From an uncultured Clostridium sp. (GTDB lineage: Bacteria; Bacillota; Clostridia; Clostridiales; Clostridiaceae), in the NCBI RefSeq assembly GCF_934754925.1, contig NZ_CAKVJA010000001.1:186001-250000 (forward strand): a DNA stretch of 64,000 nucleotides. The letters are read 5' to 3'. Below, one piece after another: positions 25,043 to 34,773 of this stretch (within the stretch, counting starts at the first letter, position 1; each line of letters begins with the position of its first letter). The notes below the pieces were generated by a model. The model was given only the letters and a program-made list of their open reading frames with translations. It was not told the DNA's origin and did not search any database. Position numbers and translations under genes: made by a program.

Positions 25043-25070
25043 ATTTTACTCCTTTAAATTTTAATGTCAA
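25043..25070 (-). promoter_or_regulatory. htpG promoter
   Basis: On the minus strand, TTGACA (25065-25070), a 16-bp spacer and TAAAAT (25043-25048). CIRCE begins about 10 bp downstream. Confidence 0.65.
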
Positions 25071-25279
25071 CATCTTAAAGGTATATTTTAGGATAGTTAT
25101 TTTAATTATAATGTTTTTAAAATTACTCTAGTTTGAAAAAATTATGAATATAATTAGAATATATCAATTATATTATGGAGGGTTAATAAGAGAAGATACT
25201 GTAAAAAAATAAAATCTTATTATATCTACATATATTTAATTATAAATAATTAATTTTTTTTATAATCTATAATTAAAAT
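25071..25279. other. Intergenic stretch without a gene
   Basis: Together with the htpG promoter, CIRCE and the terminator at 25280, this makes up the 370-base gap between htpG and the GH13 gene. Very AT-rich; a GGAGGG at about 25177 on the plus strand is followed at once by a stop. Nothing else is seen. Confidence 0.5.
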
Positions 25280-25333
25280 AATAAAAATATAACTCTTCTT
25301 AATATTTAATCAATGAGAGTTATATTTTTATTA
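25280..25333 (-). terminator. Terminator after the GH13 gene
   Basis: AATAAAAATATAACTCT (25280-25296) pairs with AGAGTTATATTTTTATT (25317-25333), followed by T-rich DNA on the minus strand. Confidence 0.75.
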
Positions 25334-25342
25334 TAAAGTAAA

Positions 25343-26692
25343 TTAAATTTCCTTTAATATTTTACTGCTAAAAGCATTCATTTTTATAGTAATTTTATTA
25401 TTTTCATTTACATACTTATCATTTTCATCTAATAAATTAATAATAGTGCTATTCTTAAATGGGCTATTAAGCTCAATATACGCTTCTTTGTCATCTAAAT
25501 TTAATAATATTATTATCCAATTATTATTTAGGTATCTACCAAATACAAATTGTCTATTCTTAACAATAAACTCTTTGTATATTCCTAAAGTAAGTTCTTT
25601 GTTATTTTTTCTTATATTAATTAATCTGGTTATAAAGGTTTCAAGATTTTTTGAGCTTTCATTGTTATCGAAATCATCTATTGAAAGTTCTGGTCTTAGA
25701 GTAAGATCAGTTACACTCCTATCTCCTTCTATTCCCCATTCACTACCATAATAAATTGATGGTATTCCTGGAATTGTAAATAATAAAGTATATATATTAT
25801 TTAAATATCTCTTATCATTTATTATAGTAGCTATTCTATTTACATCGTGGTTGTCAACAAAGTTATATAATGTTAAATTTTTATATATTCCATATTCACC
25901 AAATTGTCTATTTAGAGAATAAGCTATTTCAAAATAATTTTTATCATTATGACTTGAATATAATCCCTTATATAATTCGTAATTCGTAGCAGAATGTAGC
26001 ATTTCTGGTGAAACTATAGAGTTATAATCTCCATGAATCATCTCTCCCATTAACCAGAAATCCTTTTTTAATTTATTTGTTGCAAATCTTAATTCTTTTA
26101 TAAAGTTTTTATCTAATGAATATGCAACATCTAACCTTATACCATCGATATCGAGTTTATCAATCCAATATTCAACAACATGAAGTAAATAATCTTTTAC
26201 ATTTTTATTATATAGGTTTAGTTTAACTAAATCATAATGTCCTTCCCAACCTTCATAATAAAAACCATCATTATAGTTACTATTGCCATTAAAATCGATG
26301 TTAAACCAAGAAGCGTATTGAGAATTTGATTTGTTATTTTTAACATCTTCAAAAGCCCAAAATTCTCTTCCTACATGGTTAAATACTCCATCAATAATAA
26401 CTCTTATATTATTATCATGAAGTTTAGTTACTATATTTTTAAAATCATCATTGGTTCCTAAGCGATCATCTATTTTTAGATAATCTATTGTATCGTAGCC
26501 ATGATAGCTAGATTTAAATATAGGTCCAAAATAAATTGCATTTATACCCATATTTTTTAAGTGTTTTATCCATCTATCATCAAATTTATTAAAACCAGAA
26601 GTTGACGATATATCTTTTCCATTATTTATAGCTCCACAGAATCCTAATGGATAAATGTGATAAAATACTGCATCTTTTATTGAAGTTAACAT
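25343..26692 (-). CDS. Intracellular GH13 alpha-glucan hydrolase (neopullulanase/maltodextrinase-like)
   Basis: Alpha-amylase family enzyme of 449 aa, without signal peptide. All four GH13 regions are present: DGVFNHVG (I), GIRLDVAYS with the nucleophile Asp (II), LMGEMIHGD with the acid/base Glu (III) and FVDNHDVNR with the third acid (IV). The N-terminal CBM34-like domain of cyclomaltodextrinases is absent. A short C-terminal beta domain follows. AGGAGGG precedes the ATG. It probably trims maltodextrins inside the cell; substrate preference cannot be read. It may work with the pullulanase at the left edge. Confidence 0.88.
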   Translation of the reverse strand: MLTSIKDAVFYHIYPLGFCGAINNGKDISSTSGFNKFDDRWIKHLKNMGINAIYFGPIFKSSYHGYDTIDYLKIDDRLGTNDDFKNIVTKLHDNNIRVIIDGVFNHVGREFWAFEDVKNNKSNSQYASWFNIDFNGNSNYNDGFYYEGWEGHYDLVKLNLYNKNVKDYLLHVVEYWIDKLDIDGIRLDVAYSLDKNFIKELRFATNKLKKDFWLMGEMIHGDYNSIVSPEMLHSATNYELYKGLYSSHNDKNYFEIAYSLNRQFGEYGIYKNLTLYNFVDNHDVNRIATIINDKRYLNNIYTLLFTIPGIPSIYYGSEWGIEGDRSVTDLTLRPELSIDDFDNNESSKNLETFITRLINIRKNNKELTLGIYKEFIVKNRQFVFGRYLNNNWIIILLNLDDKEAYIELNSPFKNSTIINLLDENDKYVNENNKITIKMNAFSSKILKEI

Positions 26693-26790
26693 CTAATACC
26701 CTCCTAAAACATTTACTATTATCATAAATATAACTATTCACAATATAATATATAATATAAAAAAACTCATAATATTCTCCTATAAATAAA

Positions 26791-26828
26791 GCCTTTTGGA
26801 TTTTAAATAATTATTTTATCCAAAAGGC
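26791..26828 (-). terminator. Terminator after the glycosyltransferase gene
   Basis: GCCTTTTGGAT (26791-26801) pairs with ATCCAAAAGGC (26818-26828). The minus strand continues TTTATTTA. Confidence 0.75.
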
Positions 26829-26863
26829 ATACATTTTATAGTTATAAGTTTATTATATAATAT

Positions 26864-27538
26864 TTAATAAGTAATATTTAAGTTATTTAATGCTTCAATA
26901 ACTTGTTGTTGTCTTTCAAGCGCTTTTTCATAATTGCTATTCAAAGCATAAGCACTTGGAGCTTGTGGTAAGCCTGCTAAAAGAGTTGCTTCATCTTTAC
27001 TTAAATCTTTTGGTTCCTTATTAAAATAACCATTACATGCAGATTTTATTCCTGTAAATCCATCTCCATAATACACAATATTAACATAGAGTTCTAAAAT
27101 TTCTTCTTTAGAATATAATTTTTCTAGTTCAAAGGCTATAAATATTTCATTAAGCTTTCTTTCTAAAGTTTGCTCCATATTTAGAAATAAATTTTTAACT
27201 AATTGTTGAGTAATAGTACTTCCACCCTCAACAATATCTTTATTTTTTATGTTGATGAATGTTGCACGAGCTATAGAAATTAAATCAATTGCACCATGCT
27301 TATAAAAGCGATGATCCTCAATTGCAACAATTGCATCCAAAAAAATTTCATTGATATCTTCAACTTGTACATAATTAGAACTAGCTTGTATTTCGTTAAC
27401 TATATTTTGAATTTCTATATCATTAATAATAGAACGATAAACACTAGAAATTATTAATACAGAAGTAAAGCATGTTAAAATAATGAAAATAAATAAAAAT
27501 TTTAGTAGTTTAAATCTAACTTTTTTCGCCATACACAT
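26864..27538 (-). CDS. Monofunctional peptidoglycan glycosyltransferase (GT51)
   Basis: Membrane-anchored enzyme of 224 aa polymerising lipid II into glycan strands. A single N-terminal transmembrane segment (LLKFLFIFIILTCFTSVLII) leads to a complete GT51 domain. Its catalytic motifs are EDHRFYKHGAID, EGGSTITQQLVKN, ERKLNEIFIAFELE and the ILELYVNIVYYGDG segment. No transpeptidase domain follows, so it is the monofunctional (MtgA/SgtA-like) class rather than a bifunctional PBP. GAGAAGGA precedes the first ATG; a second ATG two codons later is possible. Confidence 0.9.
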   Translation of the reverse strand: MCMAKKVRFKLLKFLFIFIILTCFTSVLIISSVYRSIINDIEIQNIVNEIQASSNYVQVEDINEIFLDAIVAIEDHRFYKHGAIDLISIARATFINIKNKDIVEGGSTITQQLVKNLFLNMEQTLERKLNEIFIAFELEKLYSKEEILELYVNIVYYGDGFTGIKSACNGYFNKEPKDLSKDEATLLAGLPQAPSAYALNSNYEKALERQQQVIEALNNLNITY

Positions 27539-27754
27539 AAATTCCTTCTCTTTAATTTAATTATAAATACATTATACAACAAAAACTCGCAATATATCCA
27601 TATAAATACATTTAATTTAAATTACAATTTAGTAATTTAATAATAAAAAAATATTAATATTGTGTATAAAATAAGAAAAGTGGTAATAATCTTTAATGTA
27701 GATACATTTAGTGTATTGAGCAACACATACCTCTGTATAATTACCTTAAAATAA

Positions 27755-27783
27755 ATGAGCAGGTTTTAAAATTACCTGCTCAT
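27755..27783 (-). terminator. Terminator of the fatty acid operon
   Basis: ATGAGCAGGT pairs with ACCTGCTCAT around a short AT loop, just past the accA stop at 27796. The following minus-strand T tract is interrupted, so strength is uncertain. Confidence 0.65.
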
Positions 27784-27795
27784 CTATTTTATTTA

Positions 27796-28587
27796 TTAAA
27801 AGCTTCTATAACGTAAATATCTTTCGTTTAAAAGTTCTCTTACAGTTTTATTTTGCAAAATTTTAATTTCATTTATTAAATTATCTTTAATTTCATTTGC
27901 AACAAAAGCAATGTCATTTTGAGCTCCACCAATAGGCTCCTTAATAATCTTTTCAATTATTCCTTTTTCTAATAAGTCATAAGATGTTATTCCCATTATT
28001 TCTGAAACCTCTTGAGCTTTTGATGAATCCTTTAGTAATATAGAAGCAAACCCTTCAGGTGATAAAATAGAATATATAGAATTTTCTAATGCCCATACTC
28101 TATCACCACAAGCTAATGCTATAGCACCTCCACTACCTCCTTCACCTACAATTATAGAAATAATAGGTACAGTAAGTTGAGATATTTCCAATAGGTTTCT
28201 AGCAATAGCTTCTCCTTGGCCACGTTCTTCAGCTTCTACACCGCAATATGCTCCTGAAGTATTTATAAAACAAATAATAGGTCTGTTAAATCTTTCAGCT
28301 TGCTTCATCAATCTTAATGCTTTTCTATATCCTTCGGGATAAGGAGAGCCAAAATTTCTTTCCATATTTTCTTTTAAGTTTTTACCTTTTTGGATACCAA
28401 CTATAGTAACTGGAATATTTTCTAATAACCCTATTCCTCCAATGATAGATTTATCATCTCTATAGTTTCTATCTCCGTGTAATTCAAAAAAGTTATTAAA
28501 AATTAATTTTATATAATCTTCAGCGTTAGGTCTTTCAACCATTCTAGCAATTGTTAATCTATCCCATGCTTTAATTTTTTTACTCAA
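27796..28587 (-). CDS. accA: Acetyl-CoA carboxylase carboxyltransferase subunit alpha
   Basis: With AccD it forms the carboxyltransferase that moves the carboxyl from biotin to acetyl-CoA, giving malonyl-CoA. At 263 aa it is the short clostridial form compared with about 319 in E. coli. Visible crotonase-fold segments are [24 protein letters not shown] and [18 protein letters not shown]. The start is taken as TTG at 28585-28587, eight bases after AAGGAGG; the GTG three codons earlier overlaps that site. It overlaps accD by 8 bp and is last in the operon. Confidence 0.93.
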   Translation of the reverse strand: MSKKIKAWDRLTIARMVERPNAEDYIKLIFNNFFELHGDRNYRDDKSIIGGIGLLENIPVTIVGIQKGKNLKENMERNFGSPYPEGYRKALRLMKQAERFNRPIICFINTSGAYCGVEAEERGQGEAIARNLLEISQLTVPIISIIVGEGGSGGAIALACGDRVWALENSIYSILSPEGFASILLKDSSKAQEVSEIMGITSYDLLEKGIIEKIIKEPIGGAQNDIAFVANEIKDNLINEIKILQNKTVRELLNERYLRYRSF

Positions 28588-29449
28588 ATGATTCACCTCC
28601 TTGAGGTTTGTGTAATTCTAATAATAGGGATAGTGTAGTCTTTAATTCAGATCTATCTATAATACTATCTACAAATCCCTTTTCTAATAAGAATTCTGCA
28701 CTTTGAAAATCATCAGGTAATTTTTCTTTAATAGTTCCTTCAATAACTCTTCTTCCTGCAAATCCTACTAAAGCTTTTGGTTCTGCAAGAATTATATCTC
28801 CTAACATTGCAAAGCTCGCAGTAACTCCACCAGTTGTAGGATCGGTTAAAACTGTAATATAAAGTAATCCTTCTTTACTATGTTTTGCTAGTGAAGCACT
28901 AATTTTAGCCATTTGCATTAATGAAAGAATTCCTTCTTGCATCCTAGCTCCACCAGAAGCAGTAAAGATTATTATAGGAAGTTTTTCACTAATTGCTTTT
29001 TCTATAGCAAAAGTTATTTTTTCACCAACAACAGTACCCATACTTCCCATCATAAAGCTAGAATCCATTACACAAATGATAGATTTATTTCCATTAATTT
29101 CGCATTTACCAGTTATAACAGCTTCATTAATTTTGGAATTTTCTTTATTTACTTTTAATTTATTATCATAGCCAGGGAAGTTCATTGGATTTTTTGATTT
29201 TAGACATTTATTAAATTCAACAAATGTATCCTTATCACAAATTAAAGATATTCTTTCATTTGCAGTTAGTCTAAAATAATAATTACAATTAGGACACATT
29301 TTATAATTTTCTTCTAAATTTTTTTTATATAAAATCTTTCCACAATGATCACACTTTACCCATGCTCCATCAGGAACAATAGGAGTATCATTATTATCAA
29401 CAGACGGCATATTTATTACACCATATTGTTTTTTCTTAAAAATACCCAT
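28580..29449 (-). CDS. accD: Acetyl-CoA carboxylase carboxyltransferase subunit beta
   Basis: Beta subunit of 289 aa. The N-terminal zinc ribbon is intact (CDHCGK ... CPNC, about residues 33-59), followed by the carboxyltransferase core with the oxyanion segment [20 protein letters not shown] and [18 protein letters not shown]. It pairs with AccA, encoded directly after it with overlapping ends. Lies 12 bp after accC within the fab-acc operon. Confidence 0.95.
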   Translation of the reverse strand: MGIFKKKQYGVINMPSVDNNDTPIVPDGAWVKCDHCGKILYKKNLEENYKMCPNCNYYFRLTANERISLICDKDTFVEFNKCLKSKNPMNFPGYDNKLKVNKENSKINEAVITGKCEINGNKSIICVMDSSFMMGSMGTVVGEKITFAIEKAISEKLPIIIFTASGGARMQEGILSLMQMAKISASLAKHSKEGLLYITVLTDPTTGGVTASFAMLGDIILAEPKALVGFAGRRVIEGTIKEKLPDDFQSAEFLLEKGFVDSIIDRSELKTTLSLLLELHKPQGGESFE

Positions 29450-29461
29450 AATTTCACCAAC

Positions 29462-30805
29462 TTATAGATTATATTCTTTGCCTATAAAACTTGTATCATA
29501 AGTTCCTAAGCGGAATATATTATTATTTAAAATATCAATTTGAAAGTCTATATTGCTTTCTATTCCTTCAATAATAAATTCATCTAGAGCTCGCAACATT
29601 TTATTAATTGCCTCTTCCCTAGTTTTTCCATGAGCAATAAGCTTTGCTATCATAGAATCATAAGTTGGTGGAATAGTATAACCAGTATAAACAGCCGTAT
29701 CAACTCTAATTCCATTACCTCCTGGTATGTTTAAAAAATTAATTTTACCAGGGCAAGGAGCAAATGCCTTCTTTGGATTTTCAGCATTTATTCTACACTC
29801 AATAGCATGACCTTCTATTTTTATATCATCTTGTGTAAATTGTAATTCATCGCCGTTAGCAATTTTTAATTGCTCCTTTACTATATCAACAGAGGTTATC
29901 ATTTCAGTTATAGGATGTTCAACTTGTATTCTTGTGTTCATTTCCATAAAATAAAAGTTACCATGCTTATCTACTAAAAATTCAATTGTACCAGCATTGA
30001 CATAATTAACTGCCTTTGCAGCTTTAATTGCGAATTCACCCATTTGTTTTCTTAATTCATCATTTAATATATAAGATGGGGCCTCTTCAAGGACCTTTTG
30101 ATTCCTTCTTTGAATAGTACAATCTCTTTCGCCAAGATGAATAACATTACCAAAGATATCTCCTAAAATTTGAAATTCTATATGTCTTGGATTTTCTATG
30201 AATTTCTCCATATATACTGAATCATCACCAAAGTTATTTTTGGCTTCCGTTTTTGCAGTAAAAAACGAATTTTCTAATTCATCTTCATTAGTAACAATTC
30301 TTATACCCTTTCCTCCACCGCCTAAGGAAGCTTTAATCATTATTGGATATCCAATTCTTTTAGCTTCTATTTTAGCCACTTCAATATTTTCAATAAGACC
30401 ATCACTACCAGGAATAACTGGAACGCCTGCATTTTTCATTATTTCTCTTGCTGCTGATTTATTTCCCATAATATTTATTGTTTCACTACTTGGGCCAATA
30501 AACTTAATATTACAGTCTTCACACATACTTGCGAAGCTAGCTTTTTCTGATAAAAATCCAAAGCCTGGATGAATTGCGTTACAACCTGTTACTACTGCTG
30601 CACTGATGATATTACTTTCATTAAGGTAAGAATCTTTAGATTTTGAAGTTCCAACACAAATAGCTTCATCTGCAAGTTCTGTATGCATGGCATCTTTATC
30701 AATTTCAGAATAAATAGCAACAGTTTTTAGTCCAAGCTCCCTACAAGCTCTTATAATTCTTACAGCAATTTCACCTCTATTAGCTATTAAAACTTTTCTA
30801 ATCAT
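29462..30805 (-). CDS. accC: Biotin carboxylase of acetyl-CoA carboxylase
   Basis: ATP-grasp enzyme of 447 aa that carboxylates biotin on AccB with bicarbonate and ATP. The N-terminus is typical (KVLIANRGEIAVRIIRACRE), with the glycine-rich lid ASLGGGGKGIRIV, the ERDCTIQRRNQKVLEEAPS segment and the catalytic EMNTRIQVEHPITEM. Length and motifs are complete. Lies 16 bp after fabZ in the operon. Confidence 0.96.
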   Translation of the reverse strand: MIRKVLIANRGEIAVRIIRACRELGLKTVAIYSEIDKDAMHTELADEAICVGTSKSKDSYLNESNIISAAVVTGCNAIHPGFGFLSEKASFASMCEDCNIKFIGPSSETINIMGNKSAAREIMKNAGVPVIPGSDGLIENIEVAKIEAKRIGYPIMIKASLGGGGKGIRIVTNEDELENSFFTAKTEAKNNFGDDSVYMEKFIENPRHIEFQILGDIFGNVIHLGERDCTIQRRNQKVLEEAPSYILNDELRKQMGEFAIKAAKAVNYVNAGTIEFLVDKHGNFYFMEMNTRIQVEHPITEMITSVDIVKEQLKIANGDELQFTQDDIKIEGHAIECRINAENPKKAFAPCPGKINFLNIPGGNGIRVDTAVYTGYTIPPTYDSMIAKLIAHGKTREEAINKMLRALDEFIIEGIESNIDFQIDILNNNIFRLGTYDTSFIGKEYNL

Positions 30806-30821
30806 AAAACACCTCTTTTTA

Positions 30822-31238
30822 TTAACCTACCATGAAGGTTAATTCTCCTTCACAAACCTTCTTATCTTCAACATAAGCAATTCCGTATCCTATACCAGCT
30901 TTGCCACGTATTTTAGTAAGTTCAACTTCTAATCTTAATGTATCACCTGGAACAACTTTTCTTTTAAATTTAGCATTATTTATTCCTGCAAAATATGCAA
31001 TCTTACCTTTGAATTCATCTTTACTTAAAAGAGCTACAGCGCCAGCCTGTGCTAAGGCTTCAATTATTAAAACACCTGGCATAACAGGTTCAGTTGGAAA
31101 ATGACCTTGAAAGTAATGTTCGTTTGCTGTAACATTTTTTATTGCAGTTATTTTATTTTCCTCAATTTTTATAACCTTATCTATTAAAAGAAAAGGATAT
31201 CTATGAGGTATTATATCCATAATTTCCTTAATATCCAT
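30822..31238 (-). CDS. fabZ: 3-hydroxyacyl-ACP dehydratase FabZ
   Basis: Hot-dog fold dehydratase of 138 aa that removes water from 3-hydroxyacyl-ACP in each elongation cycle. The catalytic His lies in [16 protein letters not shown] and the catalytic Glu in [26 protein letters not shown] is the family N-terminus. AAGGAGATTTT precedes the ATG. Unlike its neighbours it follows a 91-bp gap, which holds a structured element at 31258-31319. Confidence 0.96.
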   Translation of the reverse strand: MDIKEIMDIIPHRYPFLLIDKVIKIEENKITAIKNVTANEHYFQGHFPTEPVMPGVLIIEALAQAGAVALLSKDEFKGKIAYFAGINNAKFKRKVVPGDTLRLEVELTKIRGKAGIGYGIAYVEDKKVCEGELTFMVG

Positions 31239-31257
31239 TTTAAAATCTCCTTAAATA

Positions 31258-31319
31258 ATAGATATTTTAATAAGTGGCAGTAAAAATATTATTAGATTTT
31301 CACCACCACCGATATCTAT
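31258..31319 (-). promoter_or_regulatory. Structured RNA element between accB and fabZ
   Basis: Outer arms ATAGATAT/ATATCTAT lie at the ends of the segment. Inner arms on the RNA are GUGAAAAU/AUUUUUAC extended by GGUG/UGCC, giving a long imperfect hairpin around CUAAUA. No T run follows, so it is not a simple terminator. It may be an RNA processing, stability or translational-balance element. Confidence 0.4.
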
Positions 31320-31329
31320 AATATATTTA

Positions 31330-31809
31330 TTATAACGAACGAATTTTAAATAATTCCATTCCAAACTCAACAATTTCTTCATCACTTCTTAAAGCTTCAA
31401 CAATTTCACCATCAACTTCTGATGTGATTTCATTCATTATCTTCATAGCTTCAACTATACAAAGTACATCACCTTTTTTTACTTTAGATCCAACCTCAAC
31501 ATATGGAGCGCCTCCAGGAGTTGAAGATGCGTAATAAGTTCCAACTAATGGTGATCTAACTATATTTAAGTTTTCTTCTATTAATTCTTCAGTTTCAACT
31601 AAAGTTTCTTCAGGTGAAGTTGTAGTCTCCTTTTTAAAGGCTGTAGAATTTTCAAAAGATGTTGTATTAATAATATTTTCTTTATATGAAGAGTTTTCTT
31701 CGTTTTTACTAAGCTTTAATTTTATATCACTATTTTCTAATTCAAATACTCTTAGAGATGATGTATCTATCTCTTTAATAAGCTCTTTTATTTGGTTATA
31801 GTCTAACAT
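31330..31809 (-). CDS. accB: Biotin carboxyl carrier protein of acetyl-CoA carboxylase
   Basis: Carrier protein of 159 aa. The C-terminal biotinyl domain holds the modified Lys in the classic VEAMKIMNE motif, after SPLVGTYYASSTPGGAPYVE. The N-terminal 75 residues are an amphipathic region and an acidic linker (ETEELIEEN). The start is MLDYNQIKE at 31807-31809; an upstream ATG overlaps the GGAGG site that serves it. It begins 5 bp after the fabF stop. Confidence 0.95.
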   Translation of the reverse strand: MLDYNQIKELIKEIDTSSLRVFELENSDIKLKLSKNEENSSYKENIINTTSFENSTAFKKETTTSPEETLVETEELIEENLNIVRSPLVGTYYASSTPGGAPYVEVGSKVKKGDVLCIVEAMKIMNEITSEVDGEIVEALRSDEEIVEFGMELFKIRSL

Positions 31810-31814
31810 TCTAA

Positions 31815-33050
31815 CTACCTCCATTTTTTAAATATAAGAGTGCCGTTATGTCCACCAAATCCTAAAGAGTTTGACATTGTATATTCTACGTTACATTCTT
31901 TTCCTTCATTAACAACAAGGTTTAAATCACAATCTTCATCTCTATTTACATAATTAATTGTTGCTGGAACAAAATTATCTTGTAGTGATTTTATTGAAAC
32001 AATGGCTTCAATAGCACCAGCAGCACCTAATAAGTGACCTGTCATTGATTTAGTAGAACTAACATATGCATTCATATAATTATCACCTAAAGCTTTTTTA
32101 ATAGCTAAAGTTTCAACTCTATCATTAATTTCTGTTGATGTACCATGTGCATTTATATATGATATTTTATCAGAACTTATATCAGCATCATTTAATGCAT
32201 CTCTCATAGCCCTATATGCACCATCACCATCTAAGCAAGGTGATGTTATATGATAAGCATCACAAGTTGAACCATAACCAACTATTTCAGCATAAATTTT
32301 GGCACCTCTTTTTAAAGCACTGTCTAAGTCTTCTAATATTAATGCTCCAGCGCCTTCACCCATAACAAAGCCATTTCTTTCTTTATCAAATGGAATTGAT
32401 GCTCTGTTTTTATCTTCACTTCTACTTAATGCAGTAAGTGATTGGAAGCCTGCAATACCAAATTCACATATAGATGCTTCAGCGCCACCAGCGACAATAA
32501 CATCAAGATAACCATCTTTTATACTTCTATAAGCTTCACCTATACAATGAGTTGAAGTAGCACATGCAGAAGTTAAGCTTAATGTACTTCCTAAAATACC
32601 ATATTTTATTGCAATAGTACCTGAAGCAATATTTGATATAGCCATTGGAATAGTAAGAGGAGATACTCTATTAGGCCCCTTAGCAGCTAAAGTTCTTATT
32701 TGGCTTTCAATAGTACAAAGTCCACCAATACCGGATCCAAACATTACTCCGACTCTTTCTTTATTTAAATTATTAAAATCAAGGTTACTATCCTTGATAG
32801 ATTCTTCTGCTGCTATAATAGCAAATTGAGTGTATCTATCCATTCTTTTTGCTTCTTTTTTATCTATAAAGTTGCTAGGGTCAAAATCTTTAACCTCAGC
32901 AGCCATTTTTACTTTTAAATTTTCGGCATTAAATAAAGATATTTCATCTATTCCGTTTTTGCCTAATTTAATACCTTTCCAAAAACTTTCTACATTATTT
33001 CCTATTGGAGTTATAGCTCCAAGTCCAGTAATTACTACTCTTCTTTTCAA
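31815..33050 (-). CDS. fabF: 3-oxoacyl-ACP synthase II (KAS II)
   Basis: Condensing enzyme of 411 aa that elongates acyl-ACP with malonyl-ACP. The Cys-His-His triad is visible in SACATSTHCI, NAHGTSTEINDRVE and STKSMTGHLLGAAG, and the C-terminal glycine-rich NSLGFGGHNGTL is present. The initial RRVVITGLGAITPIG is typical. Lies 13 bp after fabG. Confidence 0.96.
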   Translation of the reverse strand: MKRRVVITGLGAITPIGNNVESFWKGIKLGKNGIDEISLFNAENLKVKMAAEVKDFDPSNFIDKKEAKRMDRYTQFAIIAAEESIKDSNLDFNNLNKERVGVMFGSGIGGLCTIESQIRTLAAKGPNRVSPLTIPMAISNIASGTIAIKYGILGSTLSLTSACATSTHCIGEAYRSIKDGYLDVIVAGGAEASICEFGIAGFQSLTALSRSEDKNRASIPFDKERNGFVMGEGAGALILEDLDSALKRGAKIYAEIVGYGSTCDAYHITSPCLDGDGAYRAMRDALNDADISSDKISYINAHGTSTEINDRVETLAIKKALGDNYMNAYVSSTKSMTGHLLGAAGAIEAIVSIKSLQDNFVPATINYVNRDEDCDLNLVVNEGKECNVEYTMSNSLGFGGHNGTLIFKKWR

Positions 33051-33063
33051 TTTAATGCCTCCT

Positions 33064-33807
33064 TTATGCCATTACCATTCCACCATCAACATTTATTACT
33101 TGGCCTGTAATATAGTCTGATAAATTTGATGATAAGAATAATACTAAATTAGCAACTTCTTTTGGATCACCTATTTTTTTCATAGGTATACTTTTAATTA
33201 TTTCCTCTTTAACCTTATCAGGTAGGTTTTTAGTCATATCAGTATTTATATATCCTGGAGCTACTACATTAACATTTATATTTCTTGAAGCAAGCTCTCT
33301 TGCTACTGATTTAGAGAAGCCAATAACTCCAGCTTTTGAAGCCGCATAATTACATTGCCCTGCATTACCTGATATACCAACTACAGAAGAAATATTTATT
33401 ATCTTTCCATATTTTTGCCTAACCATAATAGAAGAAACTGCTTTTGTAGTATTAAAAGTCCCCTTTAAATTAACATCTAGAACATCATCAAAGTCTTCTT
33501 CTTTCATTCTAAGAATTAATCCATCTTTAGTGATACCAGCATTATTAACTAAAATATCTATTGTATTGTAATGAGACTTTACTTCCTTTACAAAGTTATC
33601 AACCTCATCAGTAATACTTACATCACATTTTATTGCTAAAACATCTACACCAAAACTCTTAATTTCATTGATTAAATCTTCTACTTCACTATTTAAGTTC
33701 CTATAATTCATAGCTATATTAGCTCCATTTTGTGCTAAAGTTAATGCAATTTCCTTACCGATTCCTCTTGTAGCACCAGTTACTATTACATTTTTTCCTT
33801 TTAACAT
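33064..33807 (-). CDS. fabG: 3-oxoacyl-ACP reductase FabG
   Basis: NADPH-dependent short-chain dehydrogenase of 247 aa. The Rossmann motif TGATRGIG, the NNAG motif (LVNNAGIT) and the catalytic Ser/Tyr/Lys set (NISSVVGISGNAGQCNYAASK) are intact, and it ends with the usual INVDGGMVMA. The ATG overlaps the fabD stop by 7 bp, indicating coupled translation. Confidence 0.96.
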   Translation of the reverse strand: MLKGKNVIVTGATRGIGKEIALTLAQNGANIAMNYRNLNSEVEDLINEIKSFGVDVLAIKCDVSITDEVDNFVKEVKSHYNTIDILVNNAGITKDGLILRMKEEDFDDVLDVNLKGTFNTTKAVSSIMVRQKYGKIINISSVVGISGNAGQCNYAASKAGVIGFSKSVARELASRNINVNVVAPGYINTDMTKNLPDKVKEEIIKSIPMKKIGDPKEVANLVLFLSSNLSDYITGQVINVDGGMVMA

Positions 33808-34751
33808 ATAGCTTCCATCCCTTCTAGTGTCTTATTAAGCGATTTTAAATCTTCTACATTAAAGATTTTTACTGTAGCTTTTTTTTCTTTGCTTATTTCA
33901 CGAACAAAACTACTTAAAGTTTTTAAAGGTCCTATTTCAATAAATGTATCTATACCTTCATCAATCATTCTTTCAATAGTTTCACTCCATCTTACAGAAG
34001 ACTTAACTTGATTTATTAATAAATTTTTAATTTCACTTCCATTTTCAATAAAATCTGCTGTAACATTTGTTATTGTCTTTATTTTTGGATCATTAAAATG
34101 TATATTTTTAAATTCATTTTTTAATTTTATAGATGCTTCGTTTAATAATGAAGTATGGAATGGTCCTGATACTTTTAGGGGAATAACCCTTCTTGCACCA
34201 CATTCTTTAAGTAGTTCACTTGCAAATTCAACAGCTTGCTTTTCTCCACCTATTACTATTTGATTATTAGTATTATAGTTAGCTATCTCCACTACTCCTT
34301 TTTCACTAGCCACTTTTAATGTTTTCTTTATTTTATTTTCATCTAATCCAATTACTGCAACCATTGAACCAATACCTTGTGGTACTGCTTCTTGCATAAA
34401 ACGGCCTCTTTTTTTTACTAAAGAAACTGCTGTTTCAAAATCTAAAGCTTCACTAGCAACAAGTGCAGAATACTCTCCTAAGCTTAATCCTGCAACTATA
34501 TCTGGATTAATACCTTTATCCTTTATAGCTTGAAGAATTGCTATAGAAGTTGTTAATATTGCAGGTTGTGTATTTTCAGTAATATTTAAATCTTCTTTAT
34601 CGCCATTAAATATTAATTCTTTTAAATCAAATCCTAAAACTTCATTAGCTTTATCATATATTTTTTTACAACTAGGAATATTATCATATAATTCTTTTCC
34701 CATTCCTATATATTGAGAACCTTGACCTGAGAAAATAAATGCTATCTTCAT
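33801..34751 (-). CDS. fabD: Malonyl-CoA:ACP transacylase FabD
   Basis: Transfers malonyl from CoA to ACP. Protein of 316 aa with FSGQGSQYIGMGKEL at the N-terminus, the nucleophile motif AGLSLGEYSALVAS, the Arg-containing RFMQEAVPQGIGSM and the catalytic His in GPFHTSLL. Lies 22 bp after fabK and overlaps fabG by 7 bp. Confidence 0.96.
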   Translation of the reverse strand: MKIAFIFSGQGSQYIGMGKELYDNIPSCKKIYDKANEVLGFDLKELIFNGDKEDLNITENTQPAILTTSIAILQAIKDKGINPDIVAGLSLGEYSALVASEALDFETAVSLVKKRGRFMQEAVPQGIGSMVAVIGLDENKIKKTLKVASEKGVVEIANYNTNNQIVIGGEKQAVEFASELLKECGARRVIPLKVSGPFHTSLLNEASIKLKNEFKNIHFNDPKIKTITNVTADFIENGSEIKNLLINQVKSSVRWSETIERMIDEGIDTFIEIGPLKTLSSFVREISKEKKATVKIFNVEDLKSLNKTLEGMEAIC

Positions 34752-34773
34752 AATTCCTCCATTAATCTATTAG

